Part shown: positions 27,703 to 36,846 of the stretch, in pieces
Layout of the letters: each line of letters starts with the position of its first letter
How positions within the stretch are numbered: the first letter of the stretch is position 1
Assembly (NCBI GenBank): GCA_016714085.1
Contig: JADJNW010000001.1
Coordinates: 806,001-870,000 of the forward strand
DNA: 64,000 bases
Source of the DNA: Saprospiraceae bacterium
GTDB taxonomy: Bacteria > Bacteroidota > Bacteroidia > Chitinophagales > Saprospiraceae
Reading direction: 5' to 3'
Made by a program: the position numbers and the translations under genes
The notes under the pieces: model-generated
Databases searched by the model: none
Seen by the model: only the letters and a program-made list of their open reading frames with translations
What the model was told of the DNA's origin: nothing

Positions 27703-27896
27703 GTGCGCAAAATTCGAAGAAACAACAGCATCCATTTGTATTCGCCGTAGTAGGAAATCCTAACTCTGGAAAGTCCACTGTTTTCAATAAGCTAACCGGA
27801 CTTCGACAAAAAATCGGCAATTTCCCTGGTGTCACCGTTGAAAAAGCTTGGAAAAATACGCCTTTCAGAAGGGCAAGACGAAGTCATGCTTATTGA
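27684..27896 (+). CDS. feoB: Second FeoB, first 50 residues before a frameshift
   Basis: The frame begins MYSSQVSAQNSKKQQ and carries the G1 loop GNPNSGKSTVFNKLTGLRQK and NFPGVTVEK. It then turns to nonsense after the run AAAAA at 27841-27845. Taking out one A gives VEKLGKIRLSEGQDE and joins the next frame perfectly. So this is the front of one 718-residue FeoB with a one-base insertion, real or from sequencing. Confidence 0.8.
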   Translation: MYSSQVSAQNSKKQQHPFVFAVVGNPNSGKSTVFNKLTGLRQKIGNFPGVTVEKAWKNTPFRRARRSHAY

Positions 27897-29841
27897 TTTC
27901 CCTGGTACTTATAGTCTTTATCCTACCTCGCAAGACGAACGTATTGTATTACAGACCTTTATCAATCCTAATGATCCAAATTATCCCGATGCGGTTGTTT
28001 ATGTCGCGGATGTCAATCGTTTGGAAAAACACTTACTGCTTTTTACTCAGATAAAAGATTTGGGGCTGCCAACTATCCTGGCATTGAACATGGCCGATCA
28101 GGCAGAAAAAGAAGGCTTGGAAATAGATACGGATTATTTGGCTACTCAATTGGAAGTGCCTGTTGTGGAAATCAGTGGCCGCACTGGGCATGGCATAGAG
28201 GCGCTCAAGCGCGAAATGCAAACCGTTTTGTTGACAACGTCCAAAAAAGAAATTACAAAAACTACATTCTATCCGCTGTCAAAAGATGAACAGCAAATAG
28301 CGAGTAAAATAAGCGAGATTGTCCCCGTAAATACTGCGTTTCAAGCGATTTTGATCGCGCATCATTATAAACGCTTGCCGTTTTTACACGAAATGCAGCA
28401 AGAAACAATAGAGGAAATTCTTAATAAAAATAAGTTCGTGAGCCTGCAACAGCAAGTGGAAGAAACCATGATCCGCTTCGATACTTTCACCCCAATCGTA
28501 CGCAAGGCTTTCAAAAAAGCAAAGCAATCTAAGCCATCCCTTACTGGAAAAATGGATGCTATATTAACGCATCGAGTAGCTGGGCCGCTTATTTTTATTG
28601 GGTTAATGGTCTTCGTTTTTCAAGCGATTTTTGCTTGGGCCACTTATCCGATGGACTGGATCGAAAGCATTTTCACAGAAGCAGGCGGTTGGGTAAAATA
28701 TGTGCTTGGTTCGGGTTGGCTCTCAAGTTTGATTGCGGATGGCATTCTGGCAGGTTTAGGGGGTGTTTTGGTCTTTATTCCTCAAATTGCGATTCTATTT
28801 TTGCTCATTTCTTTACTCGAAGAGGTGGGCTATATGGCCAGAGCAGCTTTCATTTTTGATCATATTATGCAATTTTTTGGTATGAATGGGCGAAGCGTGG
28901 TCGCACTCATATCCGGCGGCGCTTGTGCAATTCCGGCGATCATGAGTACCCGTACCATTGGCAATTGGAAAGAAAGACTTATCACCATCATGGTCACACC
29001 GATGATTAGTTGTTCCGCAAGGATTCCTGTTTATATTGTACTGGTTGGCTTTGTTGTGCCGGCAGAAGCGTTGGGCGGCTGGGGTCAAGGATTAGCGATG
29101 ATGGGCTTATATTTATTAGGAATTATTGGTGTTTTATTATCAGCATTCATATTCAAATATATCCTCAAGAGTAAAGAACATAGCTTTTTAATGCTCGAAT
29201 TGCCCGAATATCGCGCTCCGATGATGCGGAATGTCGGCTTGACCGTTTGGGAAAAAGTAAAATCTTTCGTCATCGAAGCCGGAAAAATTATTATCGTTAT
29301 TTCTATTATACTCTGGGCTTTGTCGAGCTTCGCGCCTCCTGGTCAAATGGAAAAAGCAGAAGCAACTGCGAAAGCCACCGCTCTGGAACAAGAATTAGAC
29401 GATACCGCTACACAAGATTTAATCGCCGCTCAAAAAATTGAAGCTTCTTACGCAGGCATCTTAGGAAAAGCGATCGAACCAGCCATCAAACCGCTTGGAT
29501 TTGATTGGAAAATAGGAATTGCCTTGATTACATCTTTTGCAGCCCGTGAAGTTTTTGTAGGTACAATGGCGACGATTTATAGCATTGGTAGTGTGGATGA
29601 TGAATTTTCAATCCGTGAGCGCATGGCAAAAGAACGCAATCCTGCCACAGGTAAACCTGTTTATACACTGGCGACAGCCCTGTCTTTATTGGTGTTCTAC
29701 GTATTTGCAATGCAATGTATGAGCACCCTGGCGGTAGTCAAACGCGAAACCAATAGCTGGAAATGGCCGATTATTCAGTTTACTTTTATGAGTGCATTGG
29801 CGTATTTGAGTAGTTTATTGGTGTATCAAATTTTTGCCTAA
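27829..29841 (+). CDS. feoB: Second FeoB, main part after the frameshift
   Basis: True coding resumes about 27842 with KLGKIRLSEGQDEV. The G3 site (DFPGTYSL), G4 (NMAD), the helical domain and a full permease follow. The canonical Gate motifs are intact (GGACAIPAIMSTR and SCSARIPVY), as are the C-terminal spans (FVIEAGKIIIVISIILWALS). Unlike the first FeoB it looks like a standard ferrous iron pump. It is coupled to feoA. Confidence 0.9.
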   Translation: MSPLKKLGKIRLSEGQDEVMLIDFPGTYSLYPTSQDERIVLQTFINPNDPNYPDAVVYVADVNRLEKHLLLFTQIKDLGLPTILALNMADQAEKEGLEIDTDYLATQLEVPVVEISGRTGHGIEALKREMQTVLLTTSKKEITKTTFYPLSKDEQQIASKISEIVPVNTAFQAILIAHHYKRLPFLHEMQQETIEEILNKNKFVSLQQQVEETMIRFDTFTPIVRKAFKKAKQSKPSLTGKMDAILTHRVAGPLIFIGLMVFVFQAIFAWATYPMDWIESIFTEAGGWVKYVLGSGWLSSLIADGILAGLGGVLVFIPQIAILFLLISLLEEVGYMARAAFIFDHIMQFFGMNGRSVVALISGGACAIPAIMSTRTIGNWKERLITIMVTPMISCSARIPVYIVLVGFVVPAEALGGWGQGLAMMGLYLLGIIGVLLSAFIFKYILKSKEHSFLMLELPEYRAPMMRNVGLTVWEKVKSFVIEAGKIIIVISIILWALSSFAPPGQMEKAEATAKATALEQELDDTATQDLIAAQKIEASYAGILGKAIEPAIKPLGFDWKIGIALITSFAAREVFVGTMATIYSIGSVDDEFSIRERMAKERNPATGKPVYTLATALSLLVFYVFAMQCMSTLAVVKRETNSWKWPIIQFTFMSALAYLSSLLVYQIFA

Positions 29842-29937
29842 TCTTTATATTTTATTTAAATTTGCTTAATAACAATGTAAAATCCGGCAGCACATTCTCG
29901 CCCGCAAGCGCTTCATTAAAGGATTTCACCACACTAA

Positions 29938-30114
29938 TGCTATCACAATGAAGGTTTGATTGCCTTGAGTTATGAATTGGAACTTAGTGATAAATTTCTT
30001 GTTCTTATTTATAGAGCAATAAATGAAAATGATGGATTTGTAATTACTGCTTATCTATCAAACAAAATAAAAACACTACAAAATAAGGAGTTATATGGAA
30101 GCCTTAATTACTAA
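29938..30114 (+). pseudogene. Remnant of a small DUF2283-partner (toxin-like) gene
   Basis: An open stretch reads YHNEGLIALSYELELSDKFL then VLIYRAINENDGFVITAYLS. That pattern is the C-terminal half of short proteins commonly encoded just before DUF2283 genes, possibly toxin/antitoxin-type pairs. A stop (29935) and missing N-terminus show that it is truncated. It overlaps the DUF2283 start by 20 bp, the usual coupling. Confidence 0.4.
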
Positions 30115-30331
30115 AGAACTAAATACCGTTTTGCCTTATTTCCTTAAATATAAGAACGTGTGGGCAAATTATGATAGTGAAGCAGATACTCTTTATTTAC
30201 ATTTTAAGAAACCTAATCATGCGGAAAGCTCAGAAATGACGGATAATGAAATCATTATCCGATATGATGAAAACGCCGAAGTCATTGGATTTACAATCCT
30301 AAACGCCAGCCAAAGAAGAAATAATTCGTAG
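30095..30331 (+). CDS. DUF2283 small protein
   Basis: The 78 residues contain the family hallmark YDSEADTLYLHF and IIIRYDENAEVIGFTIL. A Shine-Dalgarno-like AAGGAG lies six bases before the ATG, uncommon in this phylum. DUF2283 proteins usually accompany a short DUF4258-like or related partner, here only a remnant. Role unknown; antitoxin-like is a guess. Confidence 0.75.
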   Translation: MEALITKELNTVLPYFLKYKNVWANYDSEADTLYLHFKKPNHAESSEMTDNEIIIRYDENAEVIGFTILNASQRRNNS

Positions 30332-30360
30332 GACGATCAACTATCTGTCCTACGAATTAT
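30321..30360. terminator. Perfect 14-bp-arm hairpin between convergent DUF2283 and lon
   Basis: ATAATTCGTAGGAC (30321-30334) and its exact reverse complement (30347-30360) surround a 12-bp loop. The hairpin covers the DUF2283 stop codon and ends two bases before the lon stop, so it probably terminates both transcripts. Confidence 0.65.
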
Positions 30361-30362
30361 TC

Positions 30363-31544
30363 TTAATTCAACGCCGCTTCCAGTACATCTTCCATTCGAC
30401 TCACATAATGAAATTGCAAGCCTTTGATATAATCTGCTTTGATTTCGGCGATATGCTTTTGATTCTCTTTACAAAGCACGATTTCCTTCATACCGGCGCG
30501 CTTGGCGGCAAGGATTTTTTCTTTGATGCCGCCGACTGGCAATACTTTCCCGCGTAGCGTGATCTCACCCGTCATAGCTAAGAAGGGCTTTACCGGCCGC
30601 TTTGTGAGGGCAGAAGTCAGCGCCGTAAGCATAGTAATACCTGCCGAGGGCCCGTCCTTTGGAATCGCGCCTTCCGGCACGTGCAAGTGGATATTATAAT
30701 TTTCAAAGCATTCTGATGAAATATTCAAATCTTCGCTCCGAGCTTTGATCAAACTAAGTGCCGTGCTGGCAGATTCTTTCATCACTTCACCCAAATTCCC
30801 GGTCAGGGTCAAGCCGCCTTTGCCTTTACTGAGACTACATTCTACAAAAAGGATTTCGCCACCGACTTCCGTCCACGCCAAACCTACCGCCACGCCTGGC
30901 GTTGGTTCTTCCTTGTACATATCGCGGCTGTAGCGCGTTGGGCCAAGAATACCAGGCAATTCTTCTGGCTTTATTGTCACATTGTATTCTTCTTCCATCG
31001 CCACGCTTTTGGCAACGTAGCGCATCACGCCTGCAATCTCGCGGTTGAGCGAGCGCACGCCCGACTCCCGCGTGTATTCTTGAATGATTTTGCTAATAAC
31101 TTCCGGCTTTAGCTTGACGTGCTTGGATTTCAGACCATGCGATTCCAATTCCTTCGGAATCAAATGCCGTTTCGCAATTTCCACTTTCTCTTCCAAAGAA
31201 TAGCCACTAATGTCAATGATTTCCATACGATCCAGCAATGCGGGTTGAATAGTACTCAAAGAATTGGCCGTAGCGATAAACAACACTTTGGAAAGATCAT
31301 ACTCTACCTCGAGATAATTATCGTGGAAAGTTGAATTTTGCTCAGGATCAAGCACTTCCAGCAACGCTGAAGAAGGGTCACCCCGAAAATCCTTGCCAAC
31401 TTTGTCAATTTCATCCAAAATAAACACTGGATTCGACGCTCCTGCTTTGCGCAAGGACTGAATAATCCGCCCAGGCATCGCGCCAATATAGGTTTTGCGG
31501 TGACCGCGAATCTCCGACTCATCGTGCAGGCCACCGAGTGACAT
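30363..31544 (-). CDS. lon: Lon protease, C-terminal piece (AAA+ second half and protease domain)
   Basis: Residues MSLGGLHDESEIRGHRKTYI begin just after the Walker A region of Lon. Walker B (FILDEIDK), the arginine finger area, sensor 2 and the Ser-Lys protease dyad follow (PKDGPSAGITM with the catalytic Ser; Lys in the downstream KEKILAAKRAG region). The break at its start is a missing C near 31559: restoring it gives ALNRKFVRMSLGG, the Lon consensus. Lon degrades misfolded and regulatory proteins in the cytosol. Confidence 0.92.
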   Translation of the reverse strand: MSLGGLHDESEIRGHRKTYIGAMPGRIIQSLRKAGASNPVFILDEIDKVGKDFRGDPSSALLEVLDPEQNSTFHDNYLEVEYDLSKVLFIATANSLSTIQPALLDRMEIIDISGYSLEEKVEIAKRHLIPKELESHGLKSKHVKLKPEVISKIIQEYTRESGVRSLNREIAGVMRYVAKSVAMEEEYNVTIKPEELPGILGPTRYSRDMYKEEPTPGVAVGLAWTEVGGEILFVECSLSKGKGGLTLTGNLGEVMKESASTALSLIKARSEDLNISSECFENYNIHLHVPEGAIPKDGPSAGITMLTALTSALTKRPVKPFLAMTGEITLRGKVLPVGGIKEKILAAKRAGMKEIVLCKENQKHIAEIKADYIKGLQFHYVSRMEDVLEAALN

Positions 31545-32113
31545 TCTGACAAATTTGCGTTCAAAGCTTTAGCAACGGACTTTCCAAGAGAAGTTTTACC
31601 AACGCCCGGAGGGCCTACCAAACACAGAATCGGCGCTTTCATATCGCCTTTCAATTTCAATACCGCCAAGTGTTCCAGAATGCGTTCTTTGACTTTTTCC
31701 AAACCAAAATGATCCTGATCCAGCACTGTTTTCACGCGTTTCAGATCGAAATTATCTTTGGTGACTTCGTCCCAGGGCAGTTCCAGGAATAGTTCGAGAT
31801 AGTTCATTTGAATCCCATACTCTGCCACCTGCGGATTCATCCTGCGCAACTTGGCGATCTCTTTTTCAAAAACAGTTTTGGCTTCTTTTGCCCATTTTTT
31901 CTTCTTGGCTCGGGCTTCCATCGTTCTAATTTCCTCTTCCTGAGGGTCTTGCCCTAATTCTTCCTGAATCGTCTTCAACTGCTGATTGAGGAAATAATCG
32001 CGCTGTTGCTTTTCAAGATCGCCACGTACTTTGTTTTCAATCTGGTCTTTCAGTTCAAGCAATTGCAACTCGCTGTGCATTTGTTGCAAAATAAAATTTG
32101 CTTTTTCACGCAA
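31304..32113 (-). CDS. lon: Lon protease, middle piece
   Basis: The true part runs from about 32155 to 31560: coiled helical linker (DLEKQQRDYFLNQQLKTIQE) and AAA+ Walker A (GPPGVGKTSLGKSVAKAL). After 31560 the frame is nonsense. On its upstream side a missing G in the run at 32156-32158 separates it from the N-terminal piece; restoring it gives TLGIKINIKQQILEINDLRE. Confidence 0.9.
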   Translation of the reverse strand: MREKANFILQQMHSELQLLELKDQIENKVRGDLEKQQRDYFLNQQLKTIQEELGQDPQEEEIRTMEARAKKKKWAKEAKTVFEKEIAKLRRMNPQVAEYGIQMNYLELFLELPWDEVTKDNFDLKRVKTVLDQDHFGLEKVKERILEHLAVLKLKGDMKAPILCLVGPPGVGKTSLGKSVAKALNANLSECHSVACTMSRRFAVTAKPILARCLGGLFSPCAKQERRIQCLFWMKLTKLARIFGVTLLQRCWKCLILSKIQLSTIIISR

Positions 32114-32145
32114 GTCATTGATTTCCAGTATTTGTTGCTTGATAT

Positions 32146-32763
32146 TTATTTTGATCCCAAAGTGGAGGAAATAAAATTCAATAAAAAGCTGCTGTTGTTG
32201 ATATTGCGCAGCATGACCATCGCTTCCTGCGGGATATTTGGCGAAAGCTCAATAATATCGCGGGCTAAATCAAGGATGGATGAGGTAATCGCTTCAAATT
32301 CAAGCTTATCCTCGGGATATTTATAACTCAAAATCTCGACGCGCCCCTCCATATAAGGCCGCTCGCGTATTAATTGCGACAGCATAAACCGACGTCGCCC
32401 CTGAATAATGGCAGTCGTAGTGCCATCAGGCATTTTCAGGATTTTCAGGATGCGCGCCACCGTACCGATCTTGTACAAATCTTCCAAATTCGGCTCTTCC
32501 ACATTGCTATCGCGTTGTGACAAAACGGCAATCAGCCGACCATGATTATAAGCGCGGTTGATCGCCTTGATGGATTTATCTCGTCCGACGGTAATGGGAA
32601 TGACAATACCGGGGAATAGCACTGTATTTTTGAGCGCCAATACAGGCATCGTTTCAGGAAAAACTTCATCGCTCTGCGTCTCGTCGTCTTCGTCAATCGA
32701 AATCAAAGGCAGGAAGTCTCCATCATCTTCAAATCTTGAATGCATATAATATTCTTCGAACAT
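32146..32763 (-). CDS. lon: Lon protease, N-terminal substrate-binding piece
   Basis: The Lon N-domain is clear: PVLALKNTVLFPGIVIPITV, GTVARILKILKMPDGTT, IIQGRRRF. An acidic start (EDDGDFLPLISIDEDDE) precedes it. With the two one-base breaks repaired, the three pieces form one protein of about 800 residues, normal for Lon. Confidence 0.9.
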   Translation of the reverse strand: MFEEYYMHSRFEDDGDFLPLISIDEDDETQSDEVFPETMPVLALKNTVLFPGIVIPITVGRDKSIKAINRAYNHGRLIAVLSQRDSNVEEPNLEDLYKIGTVARILKILKMPDGTTTAIIQGRRRFMLSQLIRERPYMEGRVEILSYKYPEDKLEFEAITSSILDLARDIIELSPNIPQEAMVMLRNINNSSFLLNFISSTLGSK

Positions 32764-32810
32764 ACGCTTGTTTTCCAGAGTTTTACAGTCGCTAACACTT
32801 TACAATAGGT

Positions 32811-32842
32811 GAAATTTATTCAACCTTTGCAAGAATGTCAAG
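32811..32842 (-). promoter_or_regulatory. lon: Candidate lon promoter
   Basis: On the minus strand CTTG, 20 bp, TAAATTTC approximates TTTG-N20-TAnnTTTG with two mismatches, 48 bp upstream of the lon ATG. Confidence 0.35.
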
Positions 32843-32973
32843 TTGTCAGTAAATTTAATTTACCAACACTGTCTTGTAATGGTCAATTTTTATGCCATTG
32901 GCTATAAAATGTCAAATCTATGGAAAAAACAAACTTTGTAAGTCGAATTGCGACAAAAAGACAGGAAATGCTG

Positions 32974-33915
32974 TTATTGTTTTATTTCTGAAGGTATAAA
33001 ATCCTGTACTGGTTTGCCTTTTATAAAATTATTCATCCTATTTTCCAACTCTAAGGGTCGATGAAACATTACAAAATGCCTTGTATCATAGAAAAAAATC
33101 GTTTTTACATTGCTGGGATTACCTATATCCTGCAAAGTTTTTAGATAGGTTTCTTTTTGTTGGTCTTGCGCTTGCCCTGTAAAACATTGAATATCAAGAA
33201 TGGGTACTTTTACTCTCTTTAAGTCTGATGTTAAATCAATTAATATGTTTTCCCGCCAATATTGTAATAATGCAGTGCGAGAAGTCGCCATAAAACTCCC
33301 ATGAAGCAATAACGCAGCCTCAGCGTACCTTCTATCAATAGAATCCTGTTGCGGTAAGCCTACCATGTTAAACTGTCGCCATTGCTCTGCATCTTTCAGC
33401 TTTTCTTCCCAATTTGTGATTATATTATTGGCTTGGGTCAGCCTTTCTTGCTTGGTTTTGGGTGCCCAAGAGTCACTTTCGATACTGCCATCCACAGTTA
33501 TTACACGATGTATCACATCGGGTCGCCGCGCTGCTAATTGAATAGCAATCATCGTTCCCCAGGAATGCCCTACTGCCGTAGCATTTTTGATTTTTTGTTC
33601 ATTTATAAAATTGGATAAAGCTTGTAATAAATTATTACGCCATAAGGATTGATCCGTATTGAGTGGAAGATCAGGCGTTGGTGTACCGCCGTAGCCCGGC
33701 ACTGTAATTGCATACATCGTATAGCGTGCTTGGTTATTATTCATAAATCGTTCCCATTCATTCCATCGGCACGACATACAAGGGATCAGTAATAAAGTAT
33801 CTGGTCCATTACCAATTATTTTAAATTCTGGAATGGGTAGTAATGCAATTTGTTGAGAAAACAAATCATTCATTTGTATAAACAAAATGAACAATAAGTA
33901 TAATATTTTTTTCAT
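32974..33915 (-). CDS. Exported alpha/beta hydrolase
   Basis: A signal peptide (MKKILYLLFILFIQMNDLFS) precedes an alpha/beta-hydrolase fold. The nucleophile is Ser118 in AVGHSWGTM, an acid candidate lies in the ILDIQCFTG strand and a late His in DTRHFVMFHRP. The oxyanion start is LLLIPCMSCRWNEW. 313 residues. It is the last of five same-strand genes for exported hydrolases, starting 4 bp after its neighbour. Substrate unknown; esterase or lactonase is likely. Confidence 0.85.
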   Translation of the reverse strand: MKKILYLLFILFIQMNDLFSQQIALLPIPEFKIIGNGPDTLLLIPCMSCRWNEWERFMNNNQARYTMYAITVPGYGGTPTPDLPLNTDQSLWRNNLLQALSNFINEQKIKNATAVGHSWGTMIAIQLAARRPDVIHRVITVDGSIESDSWAPKTKQERLTQANNIITNWEEKLKDAEQWRQFNMVGLPQQDSIDRRYAEAALLLHGSFMATSRTALLQYWRENILIDLTSDLKRVKVPILDIQCFTGQAQDQQKETYLKTLQDIGNPSNVKTIFFYDTRHFVMFHRPLELENRMNNFIKGKPVQDFIPSEIKQ

Positions 33916-33919
33916 ACCT

Positions 33920-35392
33920 CTATTTTTTAATGGAATTCATATTCTCAATAATATGCATATTATTAGGGTCAATTTTGTTTCCAATCCGATAATATTCAAG
34001 GGCTTTTTCATTATTTTGATATAACCAACTATAAATATGCCCCAACATCTCATAAGCCAAAGCCGACTGAGGGTAATATTGTAAAACGAGTTTAAAAATT
34101 GCCTCGCTTTCTTTGGGATTTTTACCACTCCATAATAAAAGTTCTCCGATTCTTATTAAATATCGCTCGGTTAAAAGATTACTATTTCGAGATTTTTCTG
34201 TTTGAATTAGTTGAATCACGTTATCTATTTTACCGCTTATTATAAGGTTGACTAATTCTGATTCTGTGGGAAAATCCTTTATAGCTGCCGACGTTTCGAT
34301 TTTGGAGGTTTGCTTATTATATTTTTGCAAAAGCGGAGAAGTAATGGATTGAATAGTTGGTTTAGAGGCTGGGTTTAAATAAGCATCAAAAAAATCAAGT
34401 ACAATATTACAAACTACATTATAAAACCTTTCTTTTGAAGCATCTAATGTAATGCCCGACACAAAATCAAAATGTTGAATATCGTCCTCTGGGAATTTTA
34501 TAAACACTTTATCCGCATATTCCAAGGTAGGAAAAAAGCCAAAAGATTCTTGTCGAGACAGCCGTAAATAGGGCGTTTGAAAATTAGTTACTTCAAAATG
34601 TGGCGCATTAAATAACAAATCCTGCCATACTTCTTCAGAACCGTCCAAACTCGCTACCGCCGATACATTTATATTACGTGATGCCACCAAAATAGCTGCC
34701 ATGCCTCCCCAACTATGTCCTAGTAAGCCAATTTTATTAATATTAAAATCACTTTCTAATAAACGATTAATAACTAACTCTATATCTTTAGCTTGTGTTT
34801 CAAGGTCTGTAATATCAGTCGTCATTTGCGTACGCGATATACCATGCGAAGTGGTAGCTGCTACGATATAGCCGTGACTTGCCAGAAATTCGCATAATTT
34901 TGTATTTGATACGCTGTGACCCAACATACTTGGGCTGAAAATAATAAGTGGAAAAGCGTCTTCGAGTGCTTTTGCATCGAGGGTACAATTTGTAGAAGCA
35001 TTTATAATTTCTTCTGCTTTCTCTTTAACAAGCCCTCCGGCAATTAAATTTTCTTTATAGGTATTAATTACTTGTTGCTTTTCTTCTGATATCCAACTCG
35101 ATAGCTTTTTTTCAAAATCGCTACGAACGGCAATATATTCACTTACTTTCATTTTTGAAGCATCCTTACCTAGTCTTGCCGGATACCAGATATTCACTTG
35201 AACAGGGCGAAAATTGAATACACCAAGCTCAACTTGAGCCATTGCATGATGATAAGGTCTTGTATAATCCTTGTAAATAACAGAACGATAGCCTATATCA
35301 TAATTTCCTTTGTTTAGAAAATCAATATAGGTTTGTCCCATAATAAATAAAGGAAAAGATAGAAATATAAAAATTATGATAAGGCATCTCAT
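33920..35392 (-). CDS. Exported dienelactone/PAF-acetylhydrolase-like enzyme with C-terminal TPR
   Basis: A signal peptide is followed by an alpha/beta hydrolase of the platelet-activating-factor acetylhydrolase type: PLIIFSPSMLGHSVSN holds the oxyanion loop and GLLGHSWGG the nucleophile Ser227. From about residue 380 there are TPR-like helices (LAYEMLGHIYSWLYQNNEKA). 490 residues. The enzyme would cleave an ester outside the cytosol; the TPR tail may bind a partner. Same operon as its neighbours. Confidence 0.78.
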   Translation of the reverse strand: MRCLIIIFIFLSFPLFIMGQTYIDFLNKGNYDIGYRSVIYKDYTRPYHHAMAQVELGVFNFRPVQVNIWYPARLGKDASKMKVSEYIAVRSDFEKKLSSWISEEKQQVINTYKENLIAGGLVKEKAEEIINASTNCTLDAKALEDAFPLIIFSPSMLGHSVSNTKLCEFLASHGYIVAATTSHGISRTQMTTDITDLETQAKDIELVINRLLESDFNINKIGLLGHSWGGMAAILVASRNINVSAVASLDGSEEVWQDLLFNAPHFEVTNFQTPYLRLSRQESFGFFPTLEYADKVFIKFPEDDIQHFDFVSGITLDASKERFYNVVCNIVLDFFDAYLNPASKPTIQSITSPLLQKYNKQTSKIETSAAIKDFPTESELVNLIISGKIDNVIQLIQTEKSRNSNLLTERYLIRIGELLLWSGKNPKESEAIFKLVLQYYPQSALAYEMLGHIYSWLYQNNEKALEYYRIGNKIDPNNMHIIENMNSIKK

Positions 35393-35466
35393 TTTTTTGC
35401 ATAATATTTTGAAATATATTTAAAATCTTTTCTTTGAAAGTCCTTTATACAGCTATGCTGCGCTAA

Positions 35467-36828
35467 TTAATCATAAGGAAGCATCCCGGCATTCCATTTA
35501 TGATAAGCTTCTTTTAATTGATGTAATGTATTCGGTTGTTCATCTTTAAAATCGCTTTGCTCGCGCTCATCAAAAGAAAGATCAAATAAATGTTCATGTT
35601 CCTGCGTACAATCTTTTAATTTTTCCTGCTTTTTATAATATTTCCATTTACCAAATCTTACTGCTTCTTGATCGCGCATTCGCCAAAAAAAAGAACGATC
35701 ATAAATATTTCTTTCACCTGTAATAACCGGCATCAAATTTTCGCCATCCAAAGGATATCTGCTATCTGCTTGTGTTTGCGCAGCCGCCAGGATGGTCGCC
35801 GTCCAATCCATTGTAATAGCTGCCTGATCCGTGATTTTTCCTTCAGGAACAATGCCTTTCCAATAAACAATAGCAGGCACGCGGAGTCCGCCTTCCAATA
35901 AATCCCATTTTTGACCGGAAAAGGGCCAATTATGCGAAAATCGCTCGCCGCCATTATCGCTGGTAAATATGATAAGGGTATTATTTAGTAGCTTATTATT
36001 CTTTAGTGCTTGTATTACTTTGCCGATACCTGCATCCATCGAGCGCACCATTTCACTATACGCCTGAGCCGAGCCGCCATCCGTTAAAAAATTTTTAATT
36101 TGTTTACTTTTTTCTACATCATTTGGACCTTCCCAGGGCCAATGCGGCGCGGTATAATTCAGATTCATAAAAAATGGTTTATCATGGTTTCCATTAATAA
36201 ACTCAATAGCTCGATTTGTAATTAAATCGGTGATATACCCATTTTTTTCCACCGGTACTTCATCTTCAAAGAGATCAGGCTCGCCCAGCGCATCTTTATG
36301 TGTAAAATAATCCACGCCACCACTCATGATACCAAAAAAATCTTCATAACCGCTTTTAATAGGGCTATGTTTAGGTAAATAACCCAAATGCCATTTACCT
36401 ATCAAAATCGTATAATAATTATTTTCTTTTAATAAAGATGCAATAGTCGGCATAGCAGGATCAAGTCCTACAGCGTCACCAATATTTTTGTGCCAGTTGA
36501 GCGGTTCTTCCAGTCCTACGGGCGTCCGCGAAGGGTACCTGCCTGTAATAAAGGCGCAACGTGTAGGCGTACACACGCAAGAAGCAGCATACGCATTCGT
36601 AAAACGAGTGCCATGTTTTGCCAACCAATCCAGATTAGGAGTTTCGTAATCCATTCTGCCATAGCAACTTAAGTCTGCCCAGCCAAGATCGTCTGCCAAG
36701 ATGAAGATTACATTCGGTCTTGACGGCTTTTCTTTAAAAATATTTAATTTACTAAATAAATACTTAGTAACAAATAAAGAGCCAATATAATTAAAAAAAG
36801 ACCTACGATTGAGTAATGGATATGGCAT
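35467..36828 (-). CDS. Exported arylsulfatase family enzyme
   Basis: The formylglycine signature CTPTR (86-90, in SCVCTPTRCAFITGRYPSR) is intact; it needs a maturation enzyme that is not in the window. The metal Asp pair (ADDLGW, 45-50), GKWHLG and SDNGGE are also present. The N-terminus LLNRRSFFNYIG resembles a Tat signal, suggesting a folded, metal-loaded export. 453 residues. It removes sulfate esters from an unknown substrate, perhaps algal or animal glycans. Confidence 0.9.
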   Translation of the reverse strand: MPYPLLNRRSFFNYIGSLFVTKYLFSKLNIFKEKPSRPNVIFILADDLGWADLSCYGRMDYETPNLDWLAKHGTRFTNAYAASCVCTPTRCAFITGRYPSRTPVGLEEPLNWHKNIGDAVGLDPAMPTIASLLKENNYYTILIGKWHLGYLPKHSPIKSGYEDFFGIMSGGVDYFTHKDALGEPDLFEDEVPVEKNGYITDLITNRAIEFINGNHDKPFFMNLNYTAPHWPWEGPNDVEKSKQIKNFLTDGGSAQAYSEMVRSMDAGIGKVIQALKNNKLLNNTLIIFTSDNGGERFSHNWPFSGQKWDLLEGGLRVPAIVYWKGIVPEGKITDQAAITMDWTATILAAAQTQADSRYPLDGENLMPVITGERNIYDRSFFWRMRDQEAVRFGKWKYYKKQEKLKDCTQEHEHLFDLSFDEREQSDFKDEQPNTLHQLKEAYHKWNAGMLPYD

Positions 36829-36846
36829 AAAGTTTTTTTTATTATA

